Assembly (NCBI GenBank): GCA_025024175.1
Contig: QCXZ01000138.1
Span: forward strand, 51,431,092 to 51,495,091
DNA length: 64,000 nt
Direction of reading: 5' to 3'
Source of the DNA: Rhyzopertha dominica
Lineage: Eukaryota; Arthropoda; Insecta; Coleoptera; Bostrichidae
Shown here piece by piece: positions 1 to 11,220 of the stretch; positions within the stretch are counted from its first letter, which is position 1; the number at the start of each line of letters is the position of its first letter. Below the pieces are notes generated by a model. That model saw nothing but the letters and a program-made list of their open reading frames with translations. It did not search any database and was not told where the DNA came from. Position numbers and translations under genes: made by a program.

Positions 1-499
1 CCTCCACTCTGAAAATAATTCTATAAACGTTTATAAAATGAGTACAAAACGACCCATAAAAAATAAATTTGCTATGAAAAGGTTCTTTACATTTAACCAT
101 TATCAAGTACATACTGAAGCTAAATACTACTATTGGAAAACCTTATAAAATAAAGTAGGTATCAAGGAAAAATAATGAAATAACAATGAAGTAAATGTGC
201 TTGTTGGAAAGATATTCAACAGTATTTGTAAATCTTTTTGAATCGTTACAAAGGTGCTCTTAGACAAAATGATGATGATTGATTTGTGATTTCGTAAGTT
301 TTAACAGATAGATAATCGTTTCTATTATATAACAGTAATATTTTCAAAGAGCATCAATAATACTATATAGACTATATTACTGCCAGATTACTCTTCATTC
401 TCATCTAAGCTTAGCGTAGATTGATGCTCTTTAAAAATCATAGTGTTGATTGAAACAGTCAGCATTATATCTGACAAATAACAATATATTTCATTTGTG
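1..499. other. AT-rich stretch, nothing recognised
   Basis: No coding signal, repeat or RNA gene was recognised. It lies beyond the 3' side of the minus-strand transposase scrap at 500-720 and may hold more of that decayed element. Confidence 0.4.
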
Positions 500-720
500 C
501 TTAATACTTGTATATGAAACAAAAGTAGTCCATTGCTTTAAACATTCTACGCTTCATAATAAACATATCGTACGACATATTATCGTGATAGTCAATTGAG
601 GAATGTTTTATATTTTTTGCGCTTAATAGTAAACAATCTCCCCCTTTGATCTTGCGTGCAATATAATAATACGGTGCCCCTTGCCTACTGGCACATCTAA
701 TACACACTTTTCTGAATTAT
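500..720 (-). pseudogene. Wide-spaced DDE (IS630/Tc1-type) transposase fragment
   Basis: On the minus strand one frame reads PVGKGHRIIILHAR. After a frameshift another reads LLLSAKNIKHSSIDYHDNMS. Both match the middle of the transposase of the complete element at 56170-58382 (ITILHAGG, then LLLSAKQIQNSSADYHCDM). This block lies between the first and second catalytic aspartates of the family. Both flanking catalytic regions are missing, so only about 70 codons of a roughly 440-codon gene remain. It is a dead relic; the family assignment rests on alignment to the other copies in this window. Confidence 0.7.
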
Positions 721-1248
721 CCCCCAAACCCTTTTTATGTCTCATACGAATTAAACCACGTTTCGTCCCTTCCCCCTTCGTCCCTAAACTTTTTGATTTC
801 TTTCAAATAATTCATTCTCTTCATGCAGCTTTCTTCCTTTGTCACTTCGAGATTTTCTTTCCAATATTTTGCAGTTAATTATTCTTCACACTGATGCGTA
901 TGAAATCTTTCTCAGACTCGCTGTCTCTTTAATGAATTCTTCATGAGCTATAATTTTATCTTCTTTAACAGTATTATACACATTGAGAATAATTCGTTTT
1001 TCCCCGGGAGATAAACAGTGACGTTTTTTTTTGTTCAAACTTGTCACATTTTCGTTTTCTCCCATTTCACATTTTCGCGTACTTACTTCACTCGTGACTT
1101 AATACAAACTGAGGTTCAAAAATATTTTTAAAATGTAATTAAGTACCTATAATTTCTCAGACTAAACCGGTCCTGTACCTGAGCCAGTTCAGACGTCAAA
1201 ACAGTAAAATTCTTCCAAATATAGTCAAATTTTAGTCATGCTGTTTGC
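721..1248. other. AT-rich spacer
   Basis: Short frames are present but none shows a recognisable domain or conserved codon pattern. Nothing supported. Confidence 0.4.
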
Positions 1249-2870
1249 ATTTATTTATTTATTTATTTGGCATTGATCAGTACAACTGGACGGACCCAAA
1301 AACATACCGACCCAATAATAATTAAGTTATAAAATTTATGCTATTATATAGTTAATTATTACAAACAAATATTAAATAAAGTTTACAAACCACCCAAGAA
1401 TGATATTAAAAAAAAACAAAAGAGAAGAGTAGCGTGCACAATGGAAACTTCAACTGATCAGGATTAGAATATAGAATAGAAGTATTGGTAAACTTTCTTT
1501 CGGAATTTGACATAACTGTCAGAAAAAATGTCTATATCAAGCAACTGTGAAAGTTCATTGTAAGTAGTTTTAATTATATGTGACGGTGAATGTAAATAAT
1601 AGTTTGTGTTAGATCTATCGATTTGAAATAAATTTATATGGCGAATTAAGTATGAGGGAACTATAAGTTTAATACTGTCAATAATGTCACTGGAGTCGAT
1701 TCTGTTATTAATAATTTTAAATATGAGCATAATATCATTAACTTTCCTTACACTTTCAAGCTGCAATATATTTAATTTAATATAAATAAGCCGCCGTTCA
1801 ACAACTGTGGAAAAGTATTTTATGTTAACATACCTTACAAACTTTTTCTGGACATTTTATATTCGTTCAATCTAGGTATTATAGCAGGGATTCCAAATTA
1901 CCGAACAGTAGTTTTGCAAACTGACCACACAAGCAATATAAAGGTTTCGTATTGTGTTAGGATTTTTAAACGCCTGACAACTCCGGCAAAGGAAACCCAA
2001 CATTCTATTAGCTTTTATTGTAATACTGTTAATGTGCTGCCCAAAAAGTAATTTCGAGTCAAGCGTAACACCCAAGTCACGCACTGGCTTAACAGTTTGC
2101 AGGACGCCGCTCGATAGGTAAAGTGCTGTTGGTATTATAATATTGTTTCTAGTAAAAGTAATGTGATGGCACTTTTTGAGGTTTAAATATAAATTGTTAT
2201 CGCTGCAATACTGTGAGATTATTTTGTTATATCATCCTGACAAGTAATGCTGTGATAGATTTTCATATCAACGGCGTACATAATATATTTTGAGAACTGA
2301 AAGCATTTAGAAATATCATTAATGTATATATTGAACAATAAAAGCCCCAGTTGTGATCCCTGTGGCACACCAGATGTTATTAATGCAGCTTCGGATGTGG
2401 TAGATCCGAGCGACACTATTTGATTTCGACCACGAATATAAGACTCAAACCAGTCCAAGAGGTGACCGTGCACCACGATACCAGCAAGCTTTTGTAACAG
2501 AATACAATGGTCAACTTTGTCGAAAGCTTTGCTGAAATCGGTATACACTGAATCAACCTGACATCTGTTATTTAAATTTTGTAATAGATATTCGACATAA
2601 AGGAAAATATTCGTTTTAGCGGATCTATTCGTAATGAAACCGTGTTGTTCGACATTTAACAGAGATTTTATATCAAAAAATGGGTAATCAAATATTATAC
2701 TCTCGAATGGTTTTCCAAAAATACATAGTTTTGAGCCCGGGCTATAATTTTAAACAAGATGAGTATTTCCAGATTTGAAAGCTCCGTTAATGATTTGTTA
2801 AATATTATATGTAGTGGTTTAATCAGAGAACTTTTGCAGTCAATGATAAAACACGCAGGTATTGCTGTAC
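1249..2870 (-). mobile_element. Non-LTR retrotransposon, 5'-truncated (Jockey/CR1 group)
   Basis: On the minus strand the element runs from the reverse transcriptase fingers to a 3' tail. The tail is an (AAAT)n run on the minus strand (ATTT repeats at 1249-1268), as expected where target-primed reverse transcription ends in a short tandem repeat. Upstream of the main RT block, a frame reading IPACFIIDCKSSL marks the start of the RT domain near 2870. The endonuclease and any first ORF are missing, consistent with 5' truncation. Several frameshifts make it inactive. Confidence 0.85.
1464..2548 (-). pseudogene. Non-LTR reverse transcriptase, three frame-shifted pieces
   Basis: The first piece (2548-2219) holds the motifs YTDFSKAFDKVDH, SGVPQGSQLG and INDI. 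The second (2084-1872) holds MRDLGVTLDSKL, the palm/thumb boundary typical of Jockey and CR1 elements, and NYCSVIWNP. The third (1766-1464) is the C-terminal tail starting MQLESVRK. The catalytic box, normally Y/FADD, reads YAVD here (codons at 2267-2275), so the first catalytic aspartate of the pair is replaced by valine. With the frameshifts this shows a dead copy. It would have copied element RNA into DNA at nicked chromosomal targets. Confidence 0.85.
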
Positions 2871-2882
2871 GCATTAGACCTA

Positions 2883-2931
2883 AACTACACTGATGAGCTG
2901 TAATGACAGCGAAGTAGATCTATCTGTAGTT
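2883..2931 (+). ncRNA. Hammerhead ribozyme copy 1 (slightly degenerate)
   Basis: Stem I strand AACTACA (2883-2889) is followed by the core CTGATGA (2890-2896). Stem II is GCTG/CAGC with a six-base loop (2897-2910). Then come GAA (2911-2913), a short self-complementary stem III (2914-2923), the cleavage-site base C2924 and the pairing stem I strand TGTAGTT (2925-2931). The one core deviation is G instead of A at position 15.1, which would give a G-U pair next to the cleavage site. This is the type I, short-stem-III form known from Penelope-like elements. Flanking sequence is shared with the copies at 3741, 25316 and 25628. Confidence 0.75.
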
Positions 2932-3140
2932 GGTTGCAGTACAAAAATGAAAATAGGTTTCCATACTTTTCAAAATCTGTACGCGAATTCGAAAACAAAA
3001 CCAAATGTTTCAGGTTTCTGTTTAATTCTGATTAACCCTACCAACTTCTCTAGTTTATTTTCGTTCATAACATTAACGGAGTTTGAACGTGATCAATAGC
3101 AGTCGCTTCCACTTTCATCCCTTTACAGTAAGGCACCACA
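2932..3140. other. Spacer between hammerhead copy 1 and GC island
   Basis: AT-rich with short frames and no recognisable domain. Confidence 0.35.
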
Positions 3141-3560
3141 AACAACCATCTAACATTTTAGTCCCCGCGAACGGACCGACGTCACGTAACAAAGAAGCTC
3201 GCGCTTCGTGCTTCTGCCAGAGTCGTGAGATCAAGTGGACCGGCCGTAAAAACGACACGCTTTTCCACGACGGCCGGACTTGACTTGTAGCTCGCGAGAA
3301 AAACTTGCGGCCTGCACGTGAATTAAATATGGCGCATTTAAGTGAGGATCATCCGGAATTAGGCGTGTTTAAGGAGAGAAGTCCACTTGTGACCGGCGGT
3401 AAAACGTCTGCCGGAGAAGCTTTTAGGGGTGCGCCAGAAATCCGGGGAGACCTTTTTGCACTCCGGGCCCTCCTTGGATACGACGACGCCTTAGTTTCAA
3501 TTACGCTTTGGAGGTCGCTTCGTCTGTTTCGACCATAAATCCGTCTCGCGTGTATCGTTT
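3141..3560. other. GC-rich, transposon-free island
   Basis: Local composition rises sharply above the AT-rich background and CpG is frequent. It contains an ACGTCACG box at 3179-3186, shared with other islands in the window. No frame has a recognised domain and no transposon homology was seen. It could be a cis-regulatory element or an unrecognised exon; I cannot distinguish these by eye. Confidence 0.35.
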
Positions 3561-3740
3561 TTTGACAGTTGTGCCTTTAAGCTGCTAGGGTATTATGTTG
3601 GTCGGATTGTTTCAGCCACTGCATTGTGCTTTTAACATCGATTAGTTCGTACTACAGTAGCCTTTAGCTTTTGCCGTCTCACCATTACAGTTTTCGTATA
3701 TAGACAAAATTAGTTCAGTAGTATGCTGTCTGCACTAGAC

Positions 3741-3793
3741 CTACATTGCACTGACGAGTTTTTAAAAAGCGAAACAATTCCGTCTACAGTTGG
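3741..3793 (+). ncRNA. Hammerhead ribozyme copy 2 (degenerate, PLE-linked)
   Basis: The core CTGACGA (3751-3757) is followed by an AT-rich stem II (3758-3770), GAAA (3771-3774), a reduced stem III and GTC, then TACAGTTGG. Stem I pairs with one mismatch and stem III keeps only about two pairs, so activity is doubtful. The outer flank GCACTAGACC upstream and GCAGACAGCAC downstream match the other hammerhead copies here. It lies about 500 bp before the first recognisable Penelope reverse transcriptase sequence, the position reported for hammerheads in Penelope-like elements. Confidence 0.65.
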
Positions 3794-4299
3794 TTGCGAT
3801 GCAGACAGCACAGAAGATATGGACGTTGTATGTTAACCGATTTAATTGATTGGTCGAATGGGTCGAGTAATAATAAGTTGAGATCTGTTAGTAAATTTAT
3901 TTTGTCTCCACCCATCTTTAAAAGAAGAAAAAGTGCCGTATAATGTTAGCTAGACGACTTTAGATGCAGTCAAATCAACTTATACCGCTTAAATATTTGG
4001 TTGACAGCCCTATCCTTCTTACTGCCTAAGCCAATTACCAGCATTAATAGCAGCATTAGTGAACGCAGTAGGATGTGAAGTAATAATTTGTACTACTCTA
4101 CCACATAAATATATTAAAAAAAACTGTAGTACGTGATCATATCTAATTCTTGCTTAGTTACAACTTTCAGTACCAATGTGGAGCAAATTTCAATGTTAAG
4201 TTGCTTGATAGAAACTAGTTTCGAAGGTAATGTTTTTCTTTGCCGTAAAATGTGTAATTCCCCAACAGAAATATTGATAAAATAATGTTAATTTGTTCC

Positions 4300-5900
4300 C
4301 TTGGTTAAAAGATCTTGCGATCGTGAAAGAAAGAAAACTGAAATTAAAAGACCATTGATTCCAGGTATTCATTCATTATTACAAAAATCTATTAATAACA
4401 ATTCTTCCCAAATTAACAAAAAACGTTATCTTGTTTCTAACACCAACAACGTACTTAGGAGCATTGGCTCTATGAGAATTAACAAAAATTTATTTTTTTC
4501 AAAAGCGTACAAAGGAACTGTACAGTTATTTTAGACAAAGATGATCAGTTGAATAAAGTTTTTAATTTTTAAGAAAATGGTGATTTTGAAATGATTGAAA
4601 ATGGCAATACGATTAAATTTGACAACAAATTAAAGGAACTTTTAGACAAGGTAGAACCAACTTTTAAAAAAATAATTGCAATAAATTACACCTATTATGT
4701 ATGAACCCTTTAACACTTTATGGACTTCCTAAAATACACAAAGACGGTTGTGCTATCAGACCTGTTGTTTGTTACGTAAATTCCCCCATGTTACAAAGTG
4801 GCAAAATGGTTAAATTTGATTCTTCGTGAAGTTCTAAACTTTGAAAATTGCTATTAAAACATCACTGGATTTGACCAACAAACTTAAAAATTACAAGATT
4901 CCTTGTTTTTTTTTATGTAAACAGTTTACTTCCTTCCGTTCCTCCAAAATACTATAATAAATATCCTACTCAATATTGTAATTTATCTTTAGTACATAAA
5001 AATAATATGGTTTCGTTAACGGAGTTTGTGTTAAATCAAAATTGCTTCGGTTTCAATAATAAAAAACTTAAAGTCGGGTTTACCTATGGGTTCTTCCCTT
5101 AGTCCATTTTTAGCTGAACTTTATATGAATAATTTAAGACAAGGTATTTTCAAAAACACTTGCTTCTCTTCTCACATTAAATTGTGGTGCCCTTATGTAG
5201 ATGATGTCTTTTTACAGGTAATTCTTTTGATCTAAATAATTTTCTTACTTTTATAAATTTCTTACATGCTTCTATAAATTTCAGTTATGAAATAGAAATT
5301 AATAATCAAATTTCCTTTTTAGTTTATTCATTTTACGTAAAATGCTTTCTTACATTTGCGAAATTTTTAGAAAATCCACTTGTACAGGCAATGTTATTTC
5401 TTATCTTTCTTTACACCCCTATTCACACAACATGGATGATATTCATTCTCATTTTAACCGCCTTTTTATTGTTTTGATGAAAAAGTTAAGGTTTGGTTTC
5501 CTCTTAAGTTTGATGGTCAAGTCTCAGTTACCCTATCTAAATTATTTTCTTCTCATCGAATAAATATTGCTTTTTCTAGCGTTGGCAGTGTGTTTTCCCG
5601 TAATAAAGATCAAATTTCAGAGTTAAATAATTCAGGCTTTTAGATCTTCTTTAACTAGAGGTAAAGAACATTTCAAACAATACGAAAAGTATAAAATACA
5701 AATATTGTAACAACTAAGTCTTTTTTTATTGTTAAATAAATACACTGCCGCGCTAGACAATTTAAATTCATTACATTTGTGCAGTAAATCATCAAAATTA
5801 AATCATTTGGAATTTATAGAAATTTATAAAATTATTAGCGAACAAACTTTTACTATTTTAAACAGTTTTTGTAATTTTGGCATGTAGGTTGCTTCTCAGT
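4300..5900 (+). pseudogene. Penelope-type reverse transcriptase with endonuclease-region remnant
   Basis: Pieces occur in all three + frames. CTVILDKDDQLNKVF matches the conserved N-terminal RT block. LYGLPKIHKDG followed by RPVV is the Penelope fingers signature. GLPMGSSLSPFLAELYM and YVDDVFL are the palm motifs, with both catalytic aspartates kept. FRKSTCTGNVI starts the post-RT linker. SKLNHLEFIEIYKI is the C-terminal block that follows the GIY-YIG domain. The GIY-YIG core itself is not recognisable. This protein family copies element RNA and cuts the target; here it is a multiply frameshifted relic. Confidence 0.85.
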
Positions 5901-6041
5901 TTATGGTTAAGTATTCTTGTTTCTACATTTTGACTTTGTCAAACTGTTTATAAAAGTTTCTTATTTATTAAATGTTGATTGTACTAACGATGGCTACTTG
6001 TTAGCCGAAAGCGTTTTACAATTTAAAGAATAAAGTGGATT

Positions 6042-6520
6042 TCACTTCAAGCATAATTTCCTTAAAGAAGAATTAAAGAAAACTCTTGTGTCGCTTTGTT
6101 CGTTTGCTTTAACCTTTTTCAAATCGCACCTACTTGCACCTATAGTCAATATCGGGTTACTGCATACGCCGACTTTAGTATTCTGGAGTCTTCGTCTTGG
6201 GTTCTGCAATGTTTCGATCCCTTTCACAGATCTCCATAGAAGCTCAATATTCCTAGGAAACTCTTTTGTGGACGTGGCCAATCTCAAATTGTCTTCAGCT
6301 TGTCCTCGTTGGACTGCTGGATTCCGTACGAAGAAACAGTGTGGCCAAGAAATTTAACTTTTTTCTTTGGGAAGGTGCATACATTTTTTTTTAAATTTAA
6401 CTTAGATTCGCAACCTGAAATATGCTGAACACACCTTCTGCAGGTTGTTTAATGTCTTCAAAATTAAAACTTGTAACCGTAACATCGTCTAGACAGACTA
6501 GTTTTTGGATCACATTCAAG
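6042..6520 (-). pseudogene. Ty3/gypsy-type pol fragment (RT palm to RNase H start)
   Basis: On the minus strand, frames read CLDDVTV (the YxDD box), then KKVKFLGHTVSSYGIQ (the LGH..S..GI thumb motif), DWPRPQKSFLGILSFYG, and finally CSNPILTIGASRC, matching the start of the RNase H domain. The order is correct for a gypsy pol but several frameshifts interrupt it. No LTRs, primer-binding site or polypurine tract were found nearby. It abuts the 3' end of the Penelope copy in opposite orientation. Confidence 0.75.
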
Positions 6521-6689
6521 AACCTTCAGCGGTCACTTTCGTCTCTTATACCCCAAGCACTGGTTTCCCCAAATCATACCACTATTAATAGTATCAAGTA
6601 GATGATTCGCATTATAGTTTTGAGCTGTATTATTCCTCCCTGAAAGCTTTGCACAATCAAAACCAATCCTTCGCCACTGCTGAGCAAGC

Positions 6690-7140
6690 TGCACCAGCCA
6701 AACGCAGGTGGGTGTTAGTACATAAGACTCCCCCAGCTCCGTTCGTGGCGGCTAAAGCTCCGGCTGAAAGAATTACGCGTTGTAAATCGGCGCCGAAAAC
6801 GAATTAGGACGCCTGCGAGAGCGGCTTAAAACAAGGCAACGACGGCCTGCTGTTTACGGTTCGCGGACGTCGGCAAGAAAAACACACGTTACAGGTTTCG
6901 ATCGTCGCTGGCGAAAAGAACGAAAACAAGTATTAAGAGAGAAAACGTCCCGGCCTGATCCCTTTAGACGGCGGAGAGCGGACCAAAGCCAACTTGCCGA
7001 CGGAAAATGGTCACTAAAAACGGGAACGGACCTAAAATCCTTTAATATACACGCAGGCGGATAAGCCGACCCAACGGCGCGGCTGGATCTGGATGATGGG
7101 GTTGGGGGAATGCGATGGATTAGAAGGACGTGCATCGATC
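6690..7140. other. GC-rich, transposon-free island
   Basis: CpG-dense segment with no recognised domain in any frame. A 93-codon minus frame (6854-7135) is present but shows only composition-driven Arg/Pro/Ser content. Candidate regulatory element or old exon. Confidence 0.3.
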
Positions 7141-8660
7141 TTTGATGCTGGGGCGATGTTGATGATGAAGCAGTAAAATTGAGTTTGTAGGGTTTTTAAC
7201 TGGAATCATTTAAGAAATGCATCGTTGGAACTGAGGAGTCGCAATATTCATATTTGATTAAGCGAGAACATTACCAAAACACTTTGTGCGCAAATTTCAG
7301 TGCCTTTTTTATTAGCATTCGCTGTATGTTTTTACTTATCTGAACAGGATATAATTGTCAATAATTGGATAGCACGTTTTGTAATTTGAATAATACCATA
7401 ATTGGGTATCATCACTTATTTAAAAATTACGTAAAATGAATCTTGAACTGCATATATATCGTACGCCATGTTAAAAAAAAACAAACAAAATCTTTGTAGG
7501 TAGAGAATTTCAGGTCTGAAATCTGAATCTTAGGAGTCACCGCCAAAACTCTTCTATCCAAGGTTATTCAACTCGTGACGTCAAGTGTCATGTAAATATT
7601 ACCGAGGAACGTGCTGTTTAATGGTGTAGTATCATTCTTGCATTGGAAAAGCTTTTGTGTGGTGTTTATTGAAAGGACGGCGTAAGAGGTCGTACCAAAA
7701 AGTGATTTGTATGGTTTTACAAGCATATATTATGTATGGAAAACAAAACAACAGCTGTTTTGTACATGGTTATAGAAGTACTTCAGTCAGTGCAGCTAAC
7801 AAAATATTTTTGTAACCGCTCCTCGAGATTATCAACGCATGAATAAGTTGTTAAGGCCCCTAGACGTGCTATGCCGAAATCGCAGTTTGTTTTTCTGTTG
7901 TGAATATCATCTTAATTCTTACTGTAAATTTTATTATTCTTTTTGGGGTTGTAGGTGTTTGCCATTCAGTTTCCATTTTGTTATAACTTGAAGAGGATAT
8001 GAAAAATTATATGCGTTTTAAGTTGATAGACGGAAATGTTATAATAAGGAACGACTTTGTTCTCCATATATTCGACTGTTAGCCAGACCAGAAACGACCC
8101 GCAAGAGCCCCGAAAATAAATGGCAATTTATATTTATTCTGACCTCTAAAATAAATATCAGGTTTAGGGTGCATTTTTTAATCTTACATCTTTATGTTTA
8201 CAAATAGTATTATCAAATTATCAATGCTACGTTAATTTGATAAAAAGTTCACTTATGCTGTTGCTTTTACGTTCCTCATCTCCGCCGCGTTGAACCGCTC
8301 GTCGCTGTCCACAAATTCCATAACAATGAACATGCCTTCAGATGTCATAAGTATTTCACTTTTTCTTGGCGTATTTTAATTCGCTTGTCCAAAATGAAAG
8401 CAAACAACAAACTGATAAATTGACGGGCTGAGGCTGACGCATGACGCGCTGACACCAGGTGTAAACAAGCGGCCATTTATAAGACACCTGACGTCACGGC
8501 CAATATGTTCGCGTTCTGGCGGTCCTTTAAATATTCACACTTTTTATATTAATATTTTCGAATTTATAAGCTGTCACAGCTATTTTGTGGATGAGATGCT
8601 ACATATTAATATGCAATTTAATAAAATATAAATACATGACAAATACCCAATTTGCCTACA
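7141..8660. other. AT-rich intergenic or intronic stretch
   Basis: No coding or repeat structure recognised. It contains two perfect TGACGTCA palindromes (7576-7583 and 8489-8496), which match the CREB/ATF-type consensus; function unknown. Confidence 0.4.
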
Positions 8661-8664
8661 GAGA

Positions 8665-8886
8665 CTATCGTCTTTCCTTCTTGGTATAATCGGAATTAAA
8701 AAAGAATAAGCTTGAAAGTTGTGTTAGTTTCTTCTTAATCGGATCTTGTCGGTCTTGAATGAGACCATATTCTTTGTCTTCCTGGTCCTGAAAAGCACCG
8801 ATTTCCCCATCTTGTTGGTCCTGGAAAGGATCGATTTGTTGTTCATCTTCATGACTCTCCCAAGGACGACACATCTTACTTCGCAA
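8665..8886 (-). pseudogene. N-terminal fragment of wide-spaced DDE transposase (MCRPWE)
   Basis: The minus frame contains MCRPWESHEDEQQ, matching the MFRPWE starts of the copies at 58182 and 38283. It is followed by three acidic, Gln/Asp-rich repeats (FQDQQDGEIG, FQDQEDKEYG, IQDRQDPI) and KKKLTQL, which resembles the beginning of the helix-turn-helix region. No catalytic domain follows. The assignment rests on the start motif and acidic leader only, so confidence is moderate. Confidence 0.5.
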
Positions 8887-9234
8887 CTCGACAAATCACA
8901 ACTAACAGAAGAAGTAAAATTCTGAAACCTGCAGGGGATACAGAACTAACATAGGTTTATAATCTGTCCGTTAATCCCGAACAAGAGCTTTCTTGAAACT
9001 ATTCCTGTTACAATGTACAAACAAGTCTGGATTAAATTTAGTTTAGGAATACAATAATTATGTAAACGGACATAGTCGTGTGTCTCACATTGAGAATGCT
9101 GATGACAAGCAGATCGTGCCAGATATATTCATAATTACGTTTCAGCAGCAATAAAACTCAACAGCTGGAACACCTATCCTCAACAACCCGTTCCATCTAC
9201 GAAGAAAAAAAAAACGAAACAATCCTTTCCTAGC

Positions 9235-9516
9235 AAGTATGCCGCGTAATGGGCCGAGTCGTTCCTCAAGAACTAGTAGACCAACCGCTTCTCTCTCTTC
9301 CATTCCTCTGCTAGGTGGCCCCTTCGCGCCACCACCATCGGCATTCCCATTCTTCCGCAGTTCACCGACCATCTCAACTTCCCATCTCGATCTGGGCCGT
9401 TGCTCCCCGTGTCCCTTACCCGTGACATAATTACCACAAGTGCGTTGGCCTCAAAAATACTTCTCTCGCGCTACGGCCGCGACTCGCGCCCCCCACCTCC
9501 CTCGCAACGCGCACAG
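9235..9516 (+). other. GC-rich segment ending in a splice-donor-like site
   Basis: This C-rich segment ends in CACAG|GTGAGC at 9516/9517, a strong donor match. Frames across it are Ser/Pro/Arg-rich and lack a convincing start or domain. It could be a 5' UTR exon of a + strand gene or a regulatory island. Confidence 0.25.
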
Positions 9517-10690
9517 GTGAGCTGCATGCATCAGGTTGTATCGATGTTCCTGGCGCGGCGTTGCCGGGTCAGGCGCGACGACATCCCCGGGTTTGGTAAG
9601 GGTTGCGCCTCCAAAGTTGGGGTATTTTTTTTCGGTTACTCGAGAGTATTCAGAACTGACCTTTCTTGCAAGGGAAAGACCAAAATCCTGTCATTCCTAT
9701 CATATTTTTTGCCAAAATTTGGTTTATATGTGTTAAGTTTACATCCTACGATATTTGAGTAATGAGGATTGCGACCCCGCACTCGTTTCTTCGTTATATG
9801 AAATTTTCGGACTTTTTCATTTCACGATATGCCCTTTTGGGTTACTAACTTTTCCGCTTACAGNTGCGTTTTTTTTAAACCTGANTACGAAAACGATTAG
9901 ATGCTATGTCAGGTATGCAGGTAGCCTAAAATACCATGTTACTTTTGTTGGTCTTAATAATTAATAATAATCGTAGTGTTTACTTTCGTTGGACTAAACG
10001 AAGGTGCAATGGTACAAATGTAAACCCAAGGGTAATCGTAAACCTAAAAACGACAGACACTTTTTCGAAAACATAGAATTGCAAGTTTATTTTTTCATAT
10101 TTTTTGCAGCAATCTTTACCATTGTCGCTACCTTCTTCAGAATTAAACTCATGGATCAGGAATTCTTGTTTTTTCGATCAGATAACTTTTTATTTCCAGT
10201 ATTTTCGGTAATAGCAGCAAATACATGGAGTAACTAAGTTACTTACACGGTCATATATGTCATGCTATTCTTTGCTAGACTCGTATATAAGACATTAACG
10301 TACTTACGTTACTGTCTCTGTTACTGCAGCTTGATGTGCATTAACATCTTTTACAAAATTATCGTCGACAACCTTATCAGAATACTGTAGTAATGGAGTT
10401 GTTAGTGATAGAACTAGTCCTAGGACTATCCATAATTTTTAATGTTAATGTGCTTCACATTCATTGTTAGCACTAACTGCACGTATTTCCTCTGCATTTC
10501 GCGATTGTAAATTACCGTTCTAGATGTTTTTGAGACGAAATCAAGATAACATGAAATCTCGTCTGATTTCGCTTTACCTTAAATGGTGTAGCAGGACGTG
10601 CTGCAGAGATTAGGGTATCCTGGAGCACTGAGAAGACTTGGGGGTAACAATATCTCACCGAGTAAATTCAAGATTAAAATGCCCAAAAGA
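9517..10690. other. AT-rich spacer
   Basis: Contains two N characters (9864 and 9886). No domain-bearing frame or repeat recognised. Confidence 0.4.
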
Positions 10691-10699
10691 GCTACTACA

Positions 10700-11220
10700 C
10701 TTTGATGGTCTCATATGATGTATTTAAAAAAACATACAAAGAATCGCACACACAGGCTGAATTATTAAACACAATTCCGAGAATGAACAAAATAGAGTAG
10801 AAAAGATACTTCCACAGAGGAAAAGTAGTTTGACCTATGTAACACTTGCCGCATTCTAAATATTCTTTGTGTATAGAACTTAAAATTTTATCTAAATTAT
10901 TATAGGTACTATCAACAACTAAAATATCATGTTTTCTAAGTATCGTCTTTAATATCCAATGAAGGTAAACAACCATTGCTTTCTAATCCCATGGTAACTT
11001 TAATGTCAGGATTTTGACTGTTCAAATAATTTAGAAACCTACCTAACTCTTCTATGTCCTGGAGCCAAATAACAAAAGTATCATCTACATATTGGCTTGA
11101 ACTGAAATCTGTTGATTGCTACCTCTTCAAAATTTTCCATAAACAGATTGGACTTAGAGGTGAACCCACTGCGCAACCTGATTTTTTTTCATAAAAATTA
11201 CCGTTCCATAAGAAATAGGT
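10700..11220 (-). pseudogene. Penelope-like element copy C (RT palm to GIY-YIG start)
   Basis: The minus strand reads TYFLWNGNFYEKKSGCAVGSPLSPIC, then YVDDTFVIW, then GRFLNYLNSQNPDIKVTM, and finally ECGKCYIGQT, the YIG part of the GIY-YIG endonuclease. An internal deletion follows the SPIC block and there are frameshifts. The FLWNG..Y..G.A.GSPLSP signature differs from copies A and B, so this is a different Penelope lineage. The hairpin array at 11270-11884 lies directly upstream of it on the minus strand. Confidence 0.75.

Larger units (their letters stand above)
3741..6040 (+). mobile_element. Penelope-like element, decayed copy A
   Basis: The order is hammerhead relic, leader, Penelope-type reverse transcriptase, remnant of the C-terminal endonuclease region and a 3' UTR. 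The 3' end has a short hairpin (GGCTA/TAGCC at 5992-6006) followed by an AATAAAGTGG sequence. The same hairpin position and AATAAAGTGG end are seen in the copy at 22890-23890. Many frameshifts and stops show that it is inactive. No target-site duplication was identified. Confidence 0.85.

Noticed and set aside
5205..5225. Ratchet-like CTTTTTACAG|GTAATT on the + strand
   Set aside because: Lies inside the Penelope RT coding sequence right after the YVDDVFL motif, so the pyrimidines are explained by codons.
6088..6357. 89-codon + frame
   Set aside because: Antisense to the gypsy pol relic.
9085..9110. CTGATGA on the + strand as another hammerhead
   Set aside because: No GAAA after a stem II and flanks do not pair.
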